A stretch of DNA of 64,000 nucleotides from Acidimicrobiia bacterium (GTDB lineage Bacteria; Actinomycetota; Acidimicrobiia; Acidimicrobiales; Poriferisodalaceae), in NCBI GenBank assembly GCA_012960315.1, contig DUBN01000066.1, positions 1 to 64,000 of the forward strand. Direction: 5' to 3'. This document shows positions 33,125 through 44,025 of the stretch, piece by piece. The translations under genes were made by a program, and so were the position numbers. Each line of letters begins with the position of its first letter. Positions within the stretch are counted from its first letter, which is position 1. A model generated the notes under the pieces. That model did no database searches. It saw only the letters and a program-made list of their open reading frames with translations, and was not told the origin of the DNA.

Positions 33125-34662
33125 CTGATTTGAGCTTCGATGCTGCTGAGATAACTGCAGCCATCAAAAAGAATCTAGAAGGCTTTGACTCTTCACTAGA
33201 GTCAGGCACCGTCGGGCGAGTCCTCGAGGTTGGCGACGGAATTGCTCGAGTTTCAGGGTTACCGAATGTATCTGTAAACGAAATCCTCGAATTCGAGAGC
33301 GGCGACGTAGGACTCGCCTTGAACCTTGACGCCGATTCGATTGGCGCTGTGGTTCTCGGAGATGTCCAGAACATCGCAGAAGGCCAGAACGTCAAGTCCA
33401 CCGGTGGAATTCTTTCGGTCCCTGTAGGTGACGCCGTTCTAGGCCGAGTCGTAGATGCTCTCGGTGAGCCGATCGACGGCAAGGGCCCCATAGCGGGCGC
33501 TCAACCGCGTCGTATGGAGATTCAGGCCCCTGGGATCATGGGTCGTCAACCGGTTCATGAGCCCCTCCAAACAGGCATAAAAGCCATTGACTCGATGACC
33601 CCTGTAGGACGTGGCCAGCGGGAACTGATTATCGGTGATCGAAAGACCGGTAAGACATCGATAGCTATCGACACCATCCTCAACCAGGCAGGATTGGGTG
33701 TGAAGTGCATCTACGTGGCTGTGGGCCAAAAAGGTTCCACTGTCGCGCAGGTCGTTAATGTTTTAGAAGAACGCGGAGCGATGGATTACACCGTCGTTGT
33801 CGCCGCGCCGGCTGCGGATTCGGCTCCGTTCAAGTACTTGGCACCATACGCAGGTTGCGCAATGGGTCAGCACTGGATGGAAAATGGCGAGCACGCCCTC
33901 ATCGTCTATGACGACCTATCAAAGCAGGCTGAGGCGTATCGACAGTTGTCGCTGTTACTTCGACGTCCACCAGGCCGCGAGGCATATCCCGGCGATGTGT
34001 TCTATCTACACAGCCGGTTGTTAGAACGCGCGGCGAAACTCTCCGACGAACAAGGTGCTGGCTCGCTTACTGCGTTGCCTGTCATTGAGACGAAAGCTGG
34101 TGATGTTTCCGCGTACATCCCCACGAACGTCATCTCGATCACCGACGGTCAAATTTATCTTCAAGATGACCTTTTCAAATCAGGTGTACGCCCTGCGGTC
34201 GATGTCGGCGTATCGGTGTCCCGAGTCGGTGGCGCAGCTCAAACTAAAGCAATGAAGAGCGTTGCCGGAACGTTAAAAATTGATCTCGCCCAATTCCGAG
34301 ACCTTGAAGCGTTCGCAACCTTTGGTTCTGAGTTAGATGCCGTTTCCGCAGCTCAGCTAGGACGTGGATATCGACTTGTTGAGTTACTCAAACAAGGTCT
34401 CAACAGTCCGATGCCCGTCGAAGAGCAGGTGATTTCGCTCTACGCAGGCACGAATGGCCTTCTGGACGATCTGCCAGTTGAAGATGTTCAACGTTTCGAA
34501 GCCGAACTGTTAGAGGCTCTGAAAACCCGTAACGCAGGACTCTTGGACGAGATCCGCACTACGGGGTCGCTGCCTGAAGATCAAGTCAAGGCAGCTGTAG
34601 AAACCTTCAAGGCAACGTTCCAGGTAAGTGTGGATGCCCCCGAGAGCGACTCCGAGGTCTGA
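33121..34662 (+). CDS. atpA: F-type ATP synthase subunit alpha
   Basis: A 513-residue non-catalytic nucleotide-binding subunit. [19 protein letters not shown] opens the barrel domain, the P-loop is [13 protein letters not shown], and [58 protein letters not shown] (read across several blocks) and [15 protein letters not shown] are canonical. GTG at 33121 overlaps the atpH stop. No mycobacterial-type C-terminal extension is seen: the end is DAPESDSEV, somewhat acidic. Confidence 0.97.
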   Translation: MTDLSFDAAEITAAIKKNLEGFDSSLESGTVGRVLEVGDGIARVSGLPNVSVNEILEFESGDVGLALNLDADSIGAVVLGDVQNIAEGQNVKSTGGILSVPVGDAVLGRVVDALGEPIDGKGPIAGAQPRRMEIQAPGIMGRQPVHEPLQTGIKAIDSMTPVGRGQRELIIGDRKTGKTSIAIDTILNQAGLGVKCIYVAVGQKGSTVAQVVNVLEERGAMDYTVVVAAPAADSAPFKYLAPYAGCAMGQHWMENGEHALIVYDDLSKQAEAYRQLSLLLRRPPGREAYPGDVFYLHSRLLERAAKLSDEQGAGSLTALPVIETKAGDVSAYIPTNVISITDGQIYLQDDLFKSGVRPAVDVGVSVSRVGGAAQTKAMKSVAGTLKIDLAQFRDLEAFATFGSELDAVSAAQLGRGYRLVELLKQGLNSPMPVEEQVISLYAGTNGLLDDLPVEDVQRFEAELLEALKTRNAGLLDEIRTTGSLPEDQVKAAVETFKATFQVSVDAPESDSEV

Positions 34663-34668
34663 TTTAAA

Positions 34669-37093
<2,425 letters not shown>

Positions 37094-37114
37094 TTTCTAC
37101 AGAGAGGCCCACAC

Positions 37115-37498
37115 ATGCAGGTTGAATTTGTCTCTCCTGAAGCAGTGCTCTTTTCGGGTGAGTGCTCTCAAGTAGTTACTCGCACAGTTGACGGGGATAT
37201 CGCTTTTCTCGAGAACCACGCCGCGTTCATTGGCGCGCTTGACATTGGTCAGGCTCAGTTGTGGGCAAATGATGGGGTTATCTCCCTCGCAATAAATGGG
37301 GGTTTCGTTGAGGTGAGCGGAAATGCCGTAACGATCCTCAGTGACGGTGCGATGGCCGCTGGAGATATAGACCTGTCCGAAGCTGAGTCAGATTTAGCGG
37401 TCGCGGAAGAAGCGCTTTCCTCTGATGCGGAGGATGTGGACGCTGCCAACGCAAAAAAATGGGCCGAAACTCGTATACAAGTAGCCGCCAGTTCCTGA
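37115..37498 (+). CDS. atpC: F-type ATP synthase subunit epsilon
   Basis: A 127-residue rotor subunit: beta-barrel MQVEFVSPEAVLFSGECSQV and DGDIAFLENHAAFIGALDIGQAQL, INGGFVEVSGNAVTILSDGA, then a short two-helix C-terminal domain (SEAESDLAVAEEALS and ANAKKWAETRIQVAAS). It closes the operon; the convergent hisI gene ends 60 bases downstream. The C-terminal helices are acidic, unlike the basic ones that bind ATP in some species. Confidence 0.95.
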   Translation: MQVEFVSPEAVLFSGECSQVVTRTVDGDIAFLENHAAFIGALDIGQAQLWANDGVISLAINGGFVEVSGNAVTILSDGAMAAGDIDLSEAESDLAVAEEALSSDAEDVDAANAKKWAETRIQVAASS

Positions 37499-37558
37499 TC
37501 GTCTATTCCCTTGAGGCCCAAAGAGACGGAAACATTAGCGATCTGAACGTTCTCTTGT

Positions 37559-37987
37559 TCAGTCGCCGAATGTAAGTTCGTTTGGACTAGTCACGATTCG
37601 GTAGTAGCAGCCTGATCTAGTAGCGCTATTTTCGTCCAAAGTATGACAGGAGCCGCCCCCGTCTCGCCGCACGCGGTACAACAGTGAATTCTGTTCGCAG
37701 TTCACTCGTACGTCCACTAACGACAGAGTGTCGCCCGAAGTTGCTCCTTTGTGCCAGACCTCGTCTCTCGACGTTGAATAAAGCACTGCGCTTCCTAGCT
37801 CCAAGGTCATACGGAACGCTTCGTCGTTTGCATAGCCCACAAACAACACTTCACCAGAGTCCGCTTCTTGAAGCACGACGGGAAGCACTTGGTGTCCATT
37901 TCGACCTATCTTCCCGACTTTGTCGAAGTCCAGTTGTTGGGTCGTTCCTTCTTCTAAGTCGTTCGCGTCGGGCATAGAACTGAGCAT
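37559..37987 (-). CDS. hisI: Phosphoribosyl-AMP cyclohydrolase, variant metal motif
   Basis: A 142-residue HisI, which opens the adenine ring of phosphoribosyl-AMP in histidine synthesis. VLFVGYANDEAFRMTLELG, VLYSTSRDEVWHKGATSGD, GGGSCHTLDENS and SGCYYRIV are clear. The usual metal motif DCDGDALL reads NCEQNSLL, so the three Asp are Asn, Glu and Asn, while the flanking Cys and those of SCHT and GCYY are kept. I recall similar NCEQNSLL forms in other phyla, so it may be an active subclass. No other his genes are in the window. It is convergent with the atp operon; glpX lies upstream on the same strand. Confidence 0.9.
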   Translation of the reverse strand: MLSSMPDANDLEEGTTQQLDFDKVGKIGRNGHQVLPVVLQEADSGEVLFVGYANDEAFRMTLELGSAVLYSTSRDEVWHKGATSGDTLSLVDVRVNCEQNSLLYRVRRDGGGSCHTLDENSATRSGCYYRIVTSPNELTFGD

Positions 37988-38034
37988 AGAGGTGTTCGTG
38001 TCACTGCGGCGAAATCAAAAAATGTGTCACCTAT

Positions 38035-39030
38035 TCAAGTGAAATCGACTGATGCGAACTCGCTCAACTTGTCGATGTTGTGTGTTGCTTCAATGCGTCT
38101 CACGGTGCCGCTTTTCGAACGCATCACTAGAGAATCTGAGATTGCGCCTTCGGCAGTAAACCGAATGCCCCGCAATAACTCACCGTCGGTGATACCTGTA
38201 GCCGCAAAAAATACGTCTTCGGAGCGGACTAGATCATCAGTGTGGAGAACGCGATCGAGATCGAAGCCGGCGTCGGTCGCCGCTTTTCGCTCACTACTGT
38301 TTCGAGGCCAAAGTTTTCCTTGGATTTCTCCGCCGAGGCATTTCAATGCGGCTGCTGAAATTACGCCCTCGGGGGTTCCGCCGATACCGAAGAGAACGTC
38401 GGCCCCGTCGCTTGTCGCTGTAGCTATTGCGCCCGCAACATCGCCGTCAGGTATCAGTCGGATTCGTGCTCCACTCTCGCGGACCTCGTCGATCAAGTCG
38501 GCGTGGCGATCACGGTCGAGAATCACAGCCGTCAGGTCGCGGATGCCTCGACCAGTCGCTGTCGCGATTGCATTGAGATTTTCAGTGGGGCTTTTCTCGA
38601 TAGACACCGAACCTTTTGATTCGGGCCCAACCGCAATTTTTTCCATATAAACGCACGGACCAGGATCAAACATTGTTCCCCGCGGAGCGACAGCGATCAC
38701 TGAAATAGCATTGCCGCGGCCGAGGGAGGTCAAGGTTGTGCCATCAATCGGATCAACAGCGATGTCGGTCTTAGCGCCCGAGCCATCGCCTATTGCTTCG
38801 CCGTTGTAAAGCATCGGAGCTTCGTCTTTTTCCCCTTCGCCGATGACAACTATGCCGTCCATTGGAACTGAACCGAGAATAATTCGCATCGCGTCAACTG
38901 CAGCTCCGTCAGCGCCTTCCTTGTCGCCTCGGCCCATCCAGCGAGCAGCGGCTAGCGCCGCTGCCTCGGTTGTGCGCACCAATTCGAGTGCCAAATTGCG
39001 ATCAGGTAGCTCGGAACGGGCGTCTGCCAT
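38035..39030 (-). CDS. glpX: Class II fructose-1,6-bisphosphatase
   Basis: A 331-residue GlpX-type phosphatase acting in gluconeogenesis. [44 protein letters not shown], the metal site in [58 protein letters not shown] and [21 protein letters not shown] are family signatures (read as separate blocks). ATG at 39030. It precedes hisI on the minus strand with a 47-base gap; a shared transcript is possible. Confidence 0.96.
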   Translation of the reverse strand: MADARSELPDRNLALELVRTTEAAALAAARWMGRGDKEGADGAAVDAMRIILGSVPMDGIVVIGEGEKDEAPMLYNGEAIGDGSGAKTDIAVDPIDGTTLTSLGRGNAISVIAVAPRGTMFDPGPCVYMEKIAVGPESKGSVSIEKSPTENLNAIATATGRGIRDLTAVILDRDRHADLIDEVRESGARIRLIPDGDVAGAIATATSDGADVLFGIGGTPEGVISAAALKCLGGEIQGKLWPRNSSERKAATDAGFDLDRVLHTDDLVRSEDVFFAATGITDGELLRGIRFTAEGAISDSLVMRSKSGTVRRIEATHNIDKLSEFASVDFT

Positions 39031-39102
39031 AGGGATTGACCCTAGCTCCTAGAAGCTCTCCAGTATGAGCCGTGAGTCGGTTCCGCTAGTAACGTCCCGT
39101 GT

Positions 39103-39825
39103 GTGATTCTGGCCGAGCTAAACGTCTGGCACTCTCGGCCTGCCGTACCGACCCGGCGCGTTGCTCTAGGCGATGACAATTTGAACTTCGAGCCGACCCC
39201 CGGCCCCGGCGGACTGTTGCTCGCCGCGGTGGTCGCAAATTACTCGCAGCAGCTAGATGATGATGGAAACGCCGACCTAAACGAACTGCTGAACAAACTT
39301 GAAATCGGTGGGCGCATTCCTCAACCGCGACTCCGACACCGCCTGCAACAAGACCGCATTGGGCTGACCCGTTCAACTCACCGACTTGTCACCCTCGCCA
39401 ATGGAAATATTTCACTTGAGCTAGCTCCCAGCGATCGCCCGGAGCCACACGTGCTAGCCGCCCTATATAGGGCAGGTCACGAACCCTCCCCGACGCGTAG
39501 AAGCCTGCTCACCTTGTTGCGTTCCGCTCGGCGTTGGCAAGGCCAAGACAGTCGAGATTTGCTTCGCTATCTAACCGGGGATTCATCGGAGGTTCCCTGG
39601 AACGGAAATCAAATTGTCGACCCAGTTGCCTGGGCCCTTGAAGTTTTGGGATTTCCGACGCAATCACCTACTGACTTACCCGACTCGCGTTTAGTTCGCC
39701 GAACCTTCAGGAAAATGCTCCGCAGCGCCCACCCAGATCACGGTGGAGCAGCGTCAGAAGCCGGTAGTCGGATTGACGCTTTGACCGCGGCGCGCAATAT
39801 TTTGCTTGGCCGAAGGAGCGCGTGA
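39103..39825 (+). CDS. J-domain protein with unrecognised N-terminal region
   Basis: A 240-residue protein whose last ~60 residues form a J-domain: RLVRRTFRKMLRSAHPDHGG with the diagnostic HPD, then SRIDALTAARNILLGRR. J-domains stimulate the ATPase of DnaK. The first ~170 residues (TRRVALGDDNLNFEPTPGPGG, DLNELLNKLEIGGRIPQPRLRHR) match nothing I know and contain no Gly/Phe or zinc-finger part, so it is not DnaJ or CbpA. GTG at 39103 starts it. The stop lies inside the start region of lhgO, so the two are probably co-transcribed. Confidence 0.72.
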   Translation: MILAELNVWHSRPAVPTRRVALGDDNLNFEPTPGPGGLLLAAVVANYSQQLDDDGNADLNELLNKLEIGGRIPQPRLRHRLQQDRIGLTRSTHRLVTLANGNISLELAPSDRPEPHVLAALYRAGHEPSPTRRSLLTLLRSARRWQGQDSRDLLRYLTGDSSEVPWNGNQIVDPVAWALEVLGFPTQSPTDLPDSRLVRRTFRKMLRSAHPDHGGAASEAGSRIDALTAARNILLGRRSA

Positions 39826-39829
39826 TCTG

Positions 39830-41035
39830 TTGATATCGAATCGAGTTGATCTAGTCGTTATTGGTGCAGGCATCATTGGGCTCGCGACCGCTCACCGATA
39901 CATCGTTGAGCATCCCGGGCGATCTGTGCTGGTACTTGAACGAGAACCTGGTGCAGCTTGGCATCAGACGGGACGTAATTCCGGAGTACTTCACTCAGGC
40001 ATCTATTACGCGCCCGGGTCTATGAAAGCCAGACTTGCGGTGTCCGGTCGAAGGGCCATGGTTGACTTCTGCCAAGCACACGGGATTCAACATGATGTCT
40101 GTGGCAAGGTCATCGTGGCGACTCGCCCCGACGAGCTCGACAGATTGCGTGCCCTCCACATTCGGGCAGGAGAGAATGGCTTGGACGCGGAGCTTATTGA
40201 TCGCACCCGGCTCACTGAACTTGAACCGAATTGTGCGGGCATCGAGGCCATCCACGTCCCCTCAACGGGGATAGTTTCCTACGCGGCGGTCTGCGAGGTT
40301 CTCAGTCATCAGATCGAAACGGCTGGCGGTGTCGTCAGATACGAAACCAACGTTTTAGGGATAGAAGACTTTGACGAAGGAGCCCGGATTTCCACGTCAG
40401 CCGGCGAAATAATTTCAGGACTAGTTGTTAATTGCGCTGGGCTTCGCTGTGATCAAGTAGCCGAGATGGTCGGAGCATCTGGTGGGAACCGCATAGTTCC
40501 ATTTCGAGGCGAATATTTTGAAATAGTTCCCGAACGGTGCGACCTCGTGAACGGTCTGATCTACCCCGTGCCGGACCCAAGTTTCCCCTTTTTGGGCGTT
40601 CACTTGACTCGAACGATAGATGGAGCAGTACATGCAGGACCGAACGCGGTCTTGGCGTTAGATCGAGAGGGCTATCGGTGGCGAGACGTCAGCGCATCGC
40701 AAGTCTTTGAACATGTAACGAACAGGGGTTTGTGGAAGTTGGCGCGCAAATACTGGCGTACTGGCGCGGGAGAAATTTGGCGATCTCTGAGTAAGCAAGC
40801 GTTCGTTCGAGCATTGCAGCGACTAGTACCTGAGATCAGAGCACAAGATCTAGAAGCAAGCCCGGCTGGAGTGCGGGCTCAGGCAATGGACGCAGATGGC
40901 CAATTGCTTGATGATTTCGAAATAACACAGGCAAGAAACAGCATGCATGTCCTGAATGCGCCTAGTCCCGCGGCAACCGCGAGTCTAGAAATCGCAAACC
41001 AAATTGTTCAGATGATCGACGCCCGTGAGGGATGA
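39830..41035 (+). CDS. lhgO: L-2-hydroxyglutarate oxidase/dehydrogenase family
   Basis: A 401-residue FAD enzyme of the DAO fold. The dinucleotide motif is DLVVIGAGIIGLATAHRYI, followed by VLVLEREPGAAWHQTGRNSGVLHSG (blocks) and IYYAPGSMKARL, which are specific for LhgO, and later NCAGLRCDQVAEMVG and FRGEYFEIVP. It would oxidise L-2-hydroxyglutarate to 2-oxoglutarate at the membrane face. TTG at 39830 is preferred because GAAGGAG lies 11 bases ahead and the protein then starts close to the FAD motif; TTG 39806 is the alternative. Confidence 0.92.
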   Translation: MISNRVDLVVIGAGIIGLATAHRYIVEHPGRSVLVLEREPGAAWHQTGRNSGVLHSGIYYAPGSMKARLAVSGRRAMVDFCQAHGIQHDVCGKVIVATRPDELDRLRALHIRAGENGLDAELIDRTRLTELEPNCAGIEAIHVPSTGIVSYAAVCEVLSHQIETAGGVVRYETNVLGIEDFDEGARISTSAGEIISGLVVNCAGLRCDQVAEMVGASGGNRIVPFRGEYFEIVPERCDLVNGLIYPVPDPSFPFLGVHLTRTIDGAVHAGPNAVLALDREGYRWRDVSASQVFEHVTNRGLWKLARKYWRTGAGEIWRSLSKQAFVRALQRLVPEIRAQDLEASPAGVRAQAMDADGQLLDDFEITQARNSMHVLNAPSPAATASLEIANQIVQMIDAREG

Positions 41036-41039
41036 ATCT

Positions 41040-41834
41040 CTAACTGTTTTGTGCCCTGCCTCGACCTTGAATATCGGCTCTACGTTCAGCAACCTTTCGG
41101 GGAGTGAAGCCGGTGCGTTGCAACCATTCCTCACCCATCGACGACTCAAGTGCCCAGCCGTCTTCAACAGTGACGCCAGAGGTGCGTTCATATGTGTTGA
41201 TCATTTGTCGTACCCCTTCTTGGTCGTTGGAACAAATGTCTTGAGCTACGGCGTGGACGGTCGACATAAGGGACTCGTGGGGTACCACACGGTTGACTAG
41301 CCCCCATTCTGCTGCCGTGGCGGCGTCGAGGTAGTTGCCTGTCAAGCTCATTTCTCTGGCGCGTCGAACGCCGATTGCTTGCGGTAGAAGGACACTCAGC
41401 CCCCAACCAGGCATCACACCCACTCGAGCATGGGTATCTGCGAACTTGGCTCTCTCGGACGCGATGAGGAAATCGCATGCCAAAGCCAACTCGAGTCCAC
41501 CGGTTACGGCTACCCCGTTGATGGCACCGATCAGTGGTTTTATCCGTTTAGGGAAAGGACCGCGAAACGTTGAGGATTGATCTGGATTGATGGTTCCGCC
41601 CGATTCGCCGAGTTCTCGAAGATCAAGGCCCGCGCAAAAAGCCGGGTCGTTTCCTGTCAAAACCAACACGTTGACTTCGCCATGTTGCTCAAGCGAACGA
41701 ATGGCTTCTGGAAGCCCCTTCAAGACCTCGCTGCTGAGGGCATTCCGAGTTTCCGGCCGATTCAAGGTGATCACCCCGACACCTTGGGAAACCTCGCTCA
41801 GCACCGTTCCGTTACCGAACTCCGTAGTTGTCAT
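41040..41834 (-). CDS. Enoyl-CoA hydratase/isomerase (crotonase) family protein
   Basis: A 264-residue crotonase. GVGVITLNRPETRNALS, the first oxyanion-hole motif PAFCAGLDLREL, and the second, GAINGVAVTGGLELALACDFL, are clear. The first catalytic Glu (GGLEL) is present; the position of the second, usually in PEI, reads THA, so His replaces Glu, as in a known actinobacterial subgroup with ADTHARVG and PGWG. Hydratase activity is therefore not certain. ATG 41834 has GGAGGGG just upstream; a longer reading would run into the divergent gene. It is convergent with lhgO. Confidence 0.9.
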   Translation of the reverse strand: MTTTEFGNGTVLSEVSQGVGVITLNRPETRNALSSEVLKGLPEAIRSLEQHGEVNVLVLTGNDPAFCAGLDLRELGESGGTINPDQSSTFRGPFPKRIKPLIGAINGVAVTGGLELALACDFLIASERAKFADTHARVGVMPGWGLSVLLPQAIGVRRAREMSLTGNYLDAATAAEWGLVNRVVPHESLMSTVHAVAQDICSNDQEGVRQMINTYERTSGVTVEDGWALESSMGEEWLQRTGFTPRKVAERRADIQGRGRAQNS

Positions 41835-41889
41835 GTTTTGTCCCCTCCAGCCAGAGTCGACACCTATTCTGCCCCCAGGAGGTATCGCT

Positions 41890-42462
41890 GTGCCGTCGAT
41901 CGCGGGAGTGGTGTTGTTGCCGGGTGCCGGTGGCACGAAAGAACACCCCACTTTGCGCGCCCTTGAGGATTCGTTGGCACCGCTTCCTGTAGTCCGGCAC
42001 GAATTTTCTTACCGACGAGAAGGGAAAAGAACCCCGCCTCGGGCGCCGAAGCTGGTGGCCGAGCTTTTCGAAGATTGCCAAGAAATATCTACCCAACTTG
42101 GCTGTGACCCTGCCGATCTTGTTTTGGGGGGCCGGTCCATGGGAGGGCGAGTCTGTTCGATGGCGGTAGCGGAGGGCATGTCGGCGGCTGGCCTAATCCT
42201 TCTTAGCTATCCGCTGCATCCACCGAGCAAGCCCGACAAACTCCGAGTTGATCACTTTGGTGCGATCGACGTGCCCTGTCTATTTGTGTCTGGAGATAAC
42301 GACCCATTCGGCTCACCGACTGAATTCGAACCATACCTTGATCGAATTAACAGCGATGTCTCCGCGAAATTCCTCAAAGGTGGTCGGCACGACCCATCGA
42401 ATCGCAGCCAGAGAGAAAACATCGTTGAAGCCGTGAGTGAGTGGCTAGCTGCACTTCCCTAA
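41890..42462 (+). CDS. Small alpha/beta hydrolase, KANL3/Tex30-like
   Basis: A 190-residue alpha/beta hydrolase fold protein. GVVLLPGAGGTKEHPTLRAL is the first strand and oxyanion region, LVLGGRSMGGRVCSMAV holds the nucleophile elbow GRSMGG, VPCLFVSGDNDPFGS gives the acid Asp, and LKGGRHDPS the catalytic His. This compact form is often annotated as dienelactone-hydrolase or KANL3/Tex30-like. GTG at 41890 has a perfect AGGAGG 6 bases upstream. It diverges from the crotonase gene 55 bases away. The substrate is unknown. Confidence 0.87.
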   Translation: MPSIAGVVLLPGAGGTKEHPTLRALEDSLAPLPVVRHEFSYRREGKRTPPRAPKLVAELFEDCQEISTQLGCDPADLVLGGRSMGGRVCSMAVAEGMSAAGLILLSYPLHPPSKPDKLRVDHFGAIDVPCLFVSGDNDPFGSPTEFEPYLDRINSDVSAKFLKGGRHDPSNRSQRENIVEAVSEWLAALP

Positions 42463-42481
42463 CCCGTAACTTTTTGTACGG

Positions 42482-43981
42482 CTAGTCACTGGGTGCGTCC
42501 TCTGGGTTTAGCGCCTCTAGCTCCTGTCGAGTGCCTTCGTGAAAGTGTCGCCACACCAAAACTGCCGCCAATATCGGACCTGCCCAGAGAACAAACATCA
42601 CTGGTCCAAAAGAACCCCAACGAACTCGCATCCAACCGGCGGCCAGAATGCCGATTGACCCGCCGACCACGCCGATCGCTCCCACAATCGTCGCAGCCCG
42701 CGCTCGGACAGCCGTAGGAAACATCTCAGCTCTATAAACACCCATCGCTGGGAGTAGGCCGCTGGCCAAGGTGATTGCAGTTAACGCGACGGGCCAAAGA
42801 AAAACACCAGAAGAATTAAAGAAAATAGTTGTTAATCCAAGCCCGGCTATGGCTGCTACCACCACCACAATTCTTCGCCCTCGTAAATCTGCAACCCGAC
42901 CTGCCACATATAGACCAATACCTCCTGGAGTTGCAGTAATAACTACGAAGAGGCTGACCTTGAGAGCGGTGAAATCATGCTCGTCGCGTAAATACTCGTT
43001 TCTGAACCAGTCAATGGGTGAGAGAAACAGACCGAGAAGAAAATATGCTCCACCTAGTAAAGCGATTCGGCGCCAATAGTTTCGTAGCTTTGCTCCGGGA
43101 ACATGACCTCGAAAGCGCCGGCTCTCGGGTAGTTGTCGAATCGCTCCAGTAGCGACTGGAATCATAAGCACCGGGATCAGGAAGATCAGGCGCCACGACC
43201 ACTCAGCTACACCAGCGATTGGCTGTGCCCAGACAACGAAACCTGCCCCCAGAGCGGCTGACATGCCCAGGAGCGATAGCCCCCAGGCTCGACTCCCAGC
43301 AGGTAGTTCTTCTAATGCAAAAACCATGACAATCGCTGCGAGAGTCGCGTTAGAGGTTCTCACCACCACCAAACAAATGGCGAATATGCCCAGCGATGGG
43401 GCAAACGCCGCCGCGCACGAGGCCGCGATCCCAAATCCCATGGCCCACGCGAGTACTCGACGGCGTCCATGACGATCCGCAATTACGGCGCAAGCTATGG
43501 CTAACAGTGTTCCGATCCGTATCAGAGCGCCGAGCACGCCCTGGCTTAACTGATCGACATTGAATTCGTCCGCAGCGTAGGTATGAGTCTCTGCTGGCGC
43601 GTTGGAGAGAAACCCTGAGAGCACGGCAATCGCGCACAGAGTGGCGAAAATTGTTGTAGCTCGTTTCCCTAGTCGATCGGGCGCAGCCCAGAACGGTTGA
43701 GTTCCGTCGTAGCGGCGGTTGCGTAGAGCATGACGCACTGGCCATCGGAAAAGGACTCCAAACCAGGGGACAGACAAGTGGTAGTTGAATTCCTCGGTAA
43801 CGGTGTGCTTGTTTGAGTCCGACCTGACTTCGAGGGAACGTTCGTAATAGTCGAAAGGACCATCAACCAAAGAAAATCGGTCGTCGCCTAGTGCTTTTTC
43901 TTCAACAAGGTCGGTCCTTGGGGCACGGACGCGGAGAAGCTCTTGGTCATCTAGATAGTGGATGATTTTTAAATGAGCCAC
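42482..43981 (-). CDS. MFS transporter with extra N-terminal soluble domain
   Basis: A 499-residue protein. From about residue 105 there are 12 membrane helices with the MFS loop signature ADRHGRRRVLAW and its repeat ADLRGRRIVVV, LEELPAGSRAWG and AEMFPTAVRARAATI, which resemble the metabolite:H+ symporter (sugar-porter-like) group. The first ~100 residues are soluble (HLKIIHYLDDQELLRVRAP, VDGPFDYYERSLEVRS, VTEEFNYHLSVPWFGVL) and look like a small beta-rich domain, perhaps SRPBCC-like. GTG at 43981 is the likely start, with GAAGGA upstream and the murA start 44 bases away divergently. Substrate unknown. Confidence 0.83.
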   Translation of the reverse strand: MAHLKIIHYLDDQELLRVRAPRTDLVEEKALGDDRFSLVDGPFDYYERSLEVRSDSNKHTVTEEFNYHLSVPWFGVLFRWPVRHALRNRRYDGTQPFWAAPDRLGKRATTIFATLCAIAVLSGFLSNAPAETHTYAADEFNVDQLSQGVLGALIRIGTLLAIACAVIADRHGRRRVLAWAMGFGIAASCAAAFAPSLGIFAICLVVVRTSNATLAAIVMVFALEELPAGSRAWGLSLLGMSAALGAGFVVWAQPIAGVAEWSWRLIFLIPVLMIPVATGAIRQLPESRRFRGHVPGAKLRNYWRRIALLGGAYFLLGLFLSPIDWFRNEYLRDEHDFTALKVSLFVVITATPGGIGLYVAGRVADLRGRRIVVVVAAIAGLGLTTIFFNSSGVFLWPVALTAITLASGLLPAMGVYRAEMFPTAVRARAATIVGAIGVVGGSIGILAAGWMRVRWGSFGPVMFVLWAGPILAAVLVWRHFHEGTRQELEALNPEDAPSD

Positions 43982-44025
43982 GAGAGTGATGTGTCCTTCG
44001 CCACTTCGGTGAACATACTGGAGAG

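Noticed and set aside
37542-37561. CTGAAC/GTTCAG hairpin between atpC and hisI
   Set aside because: Overlaps the hisI stop codon and is short; position is suitable for a terminator but support is weak.
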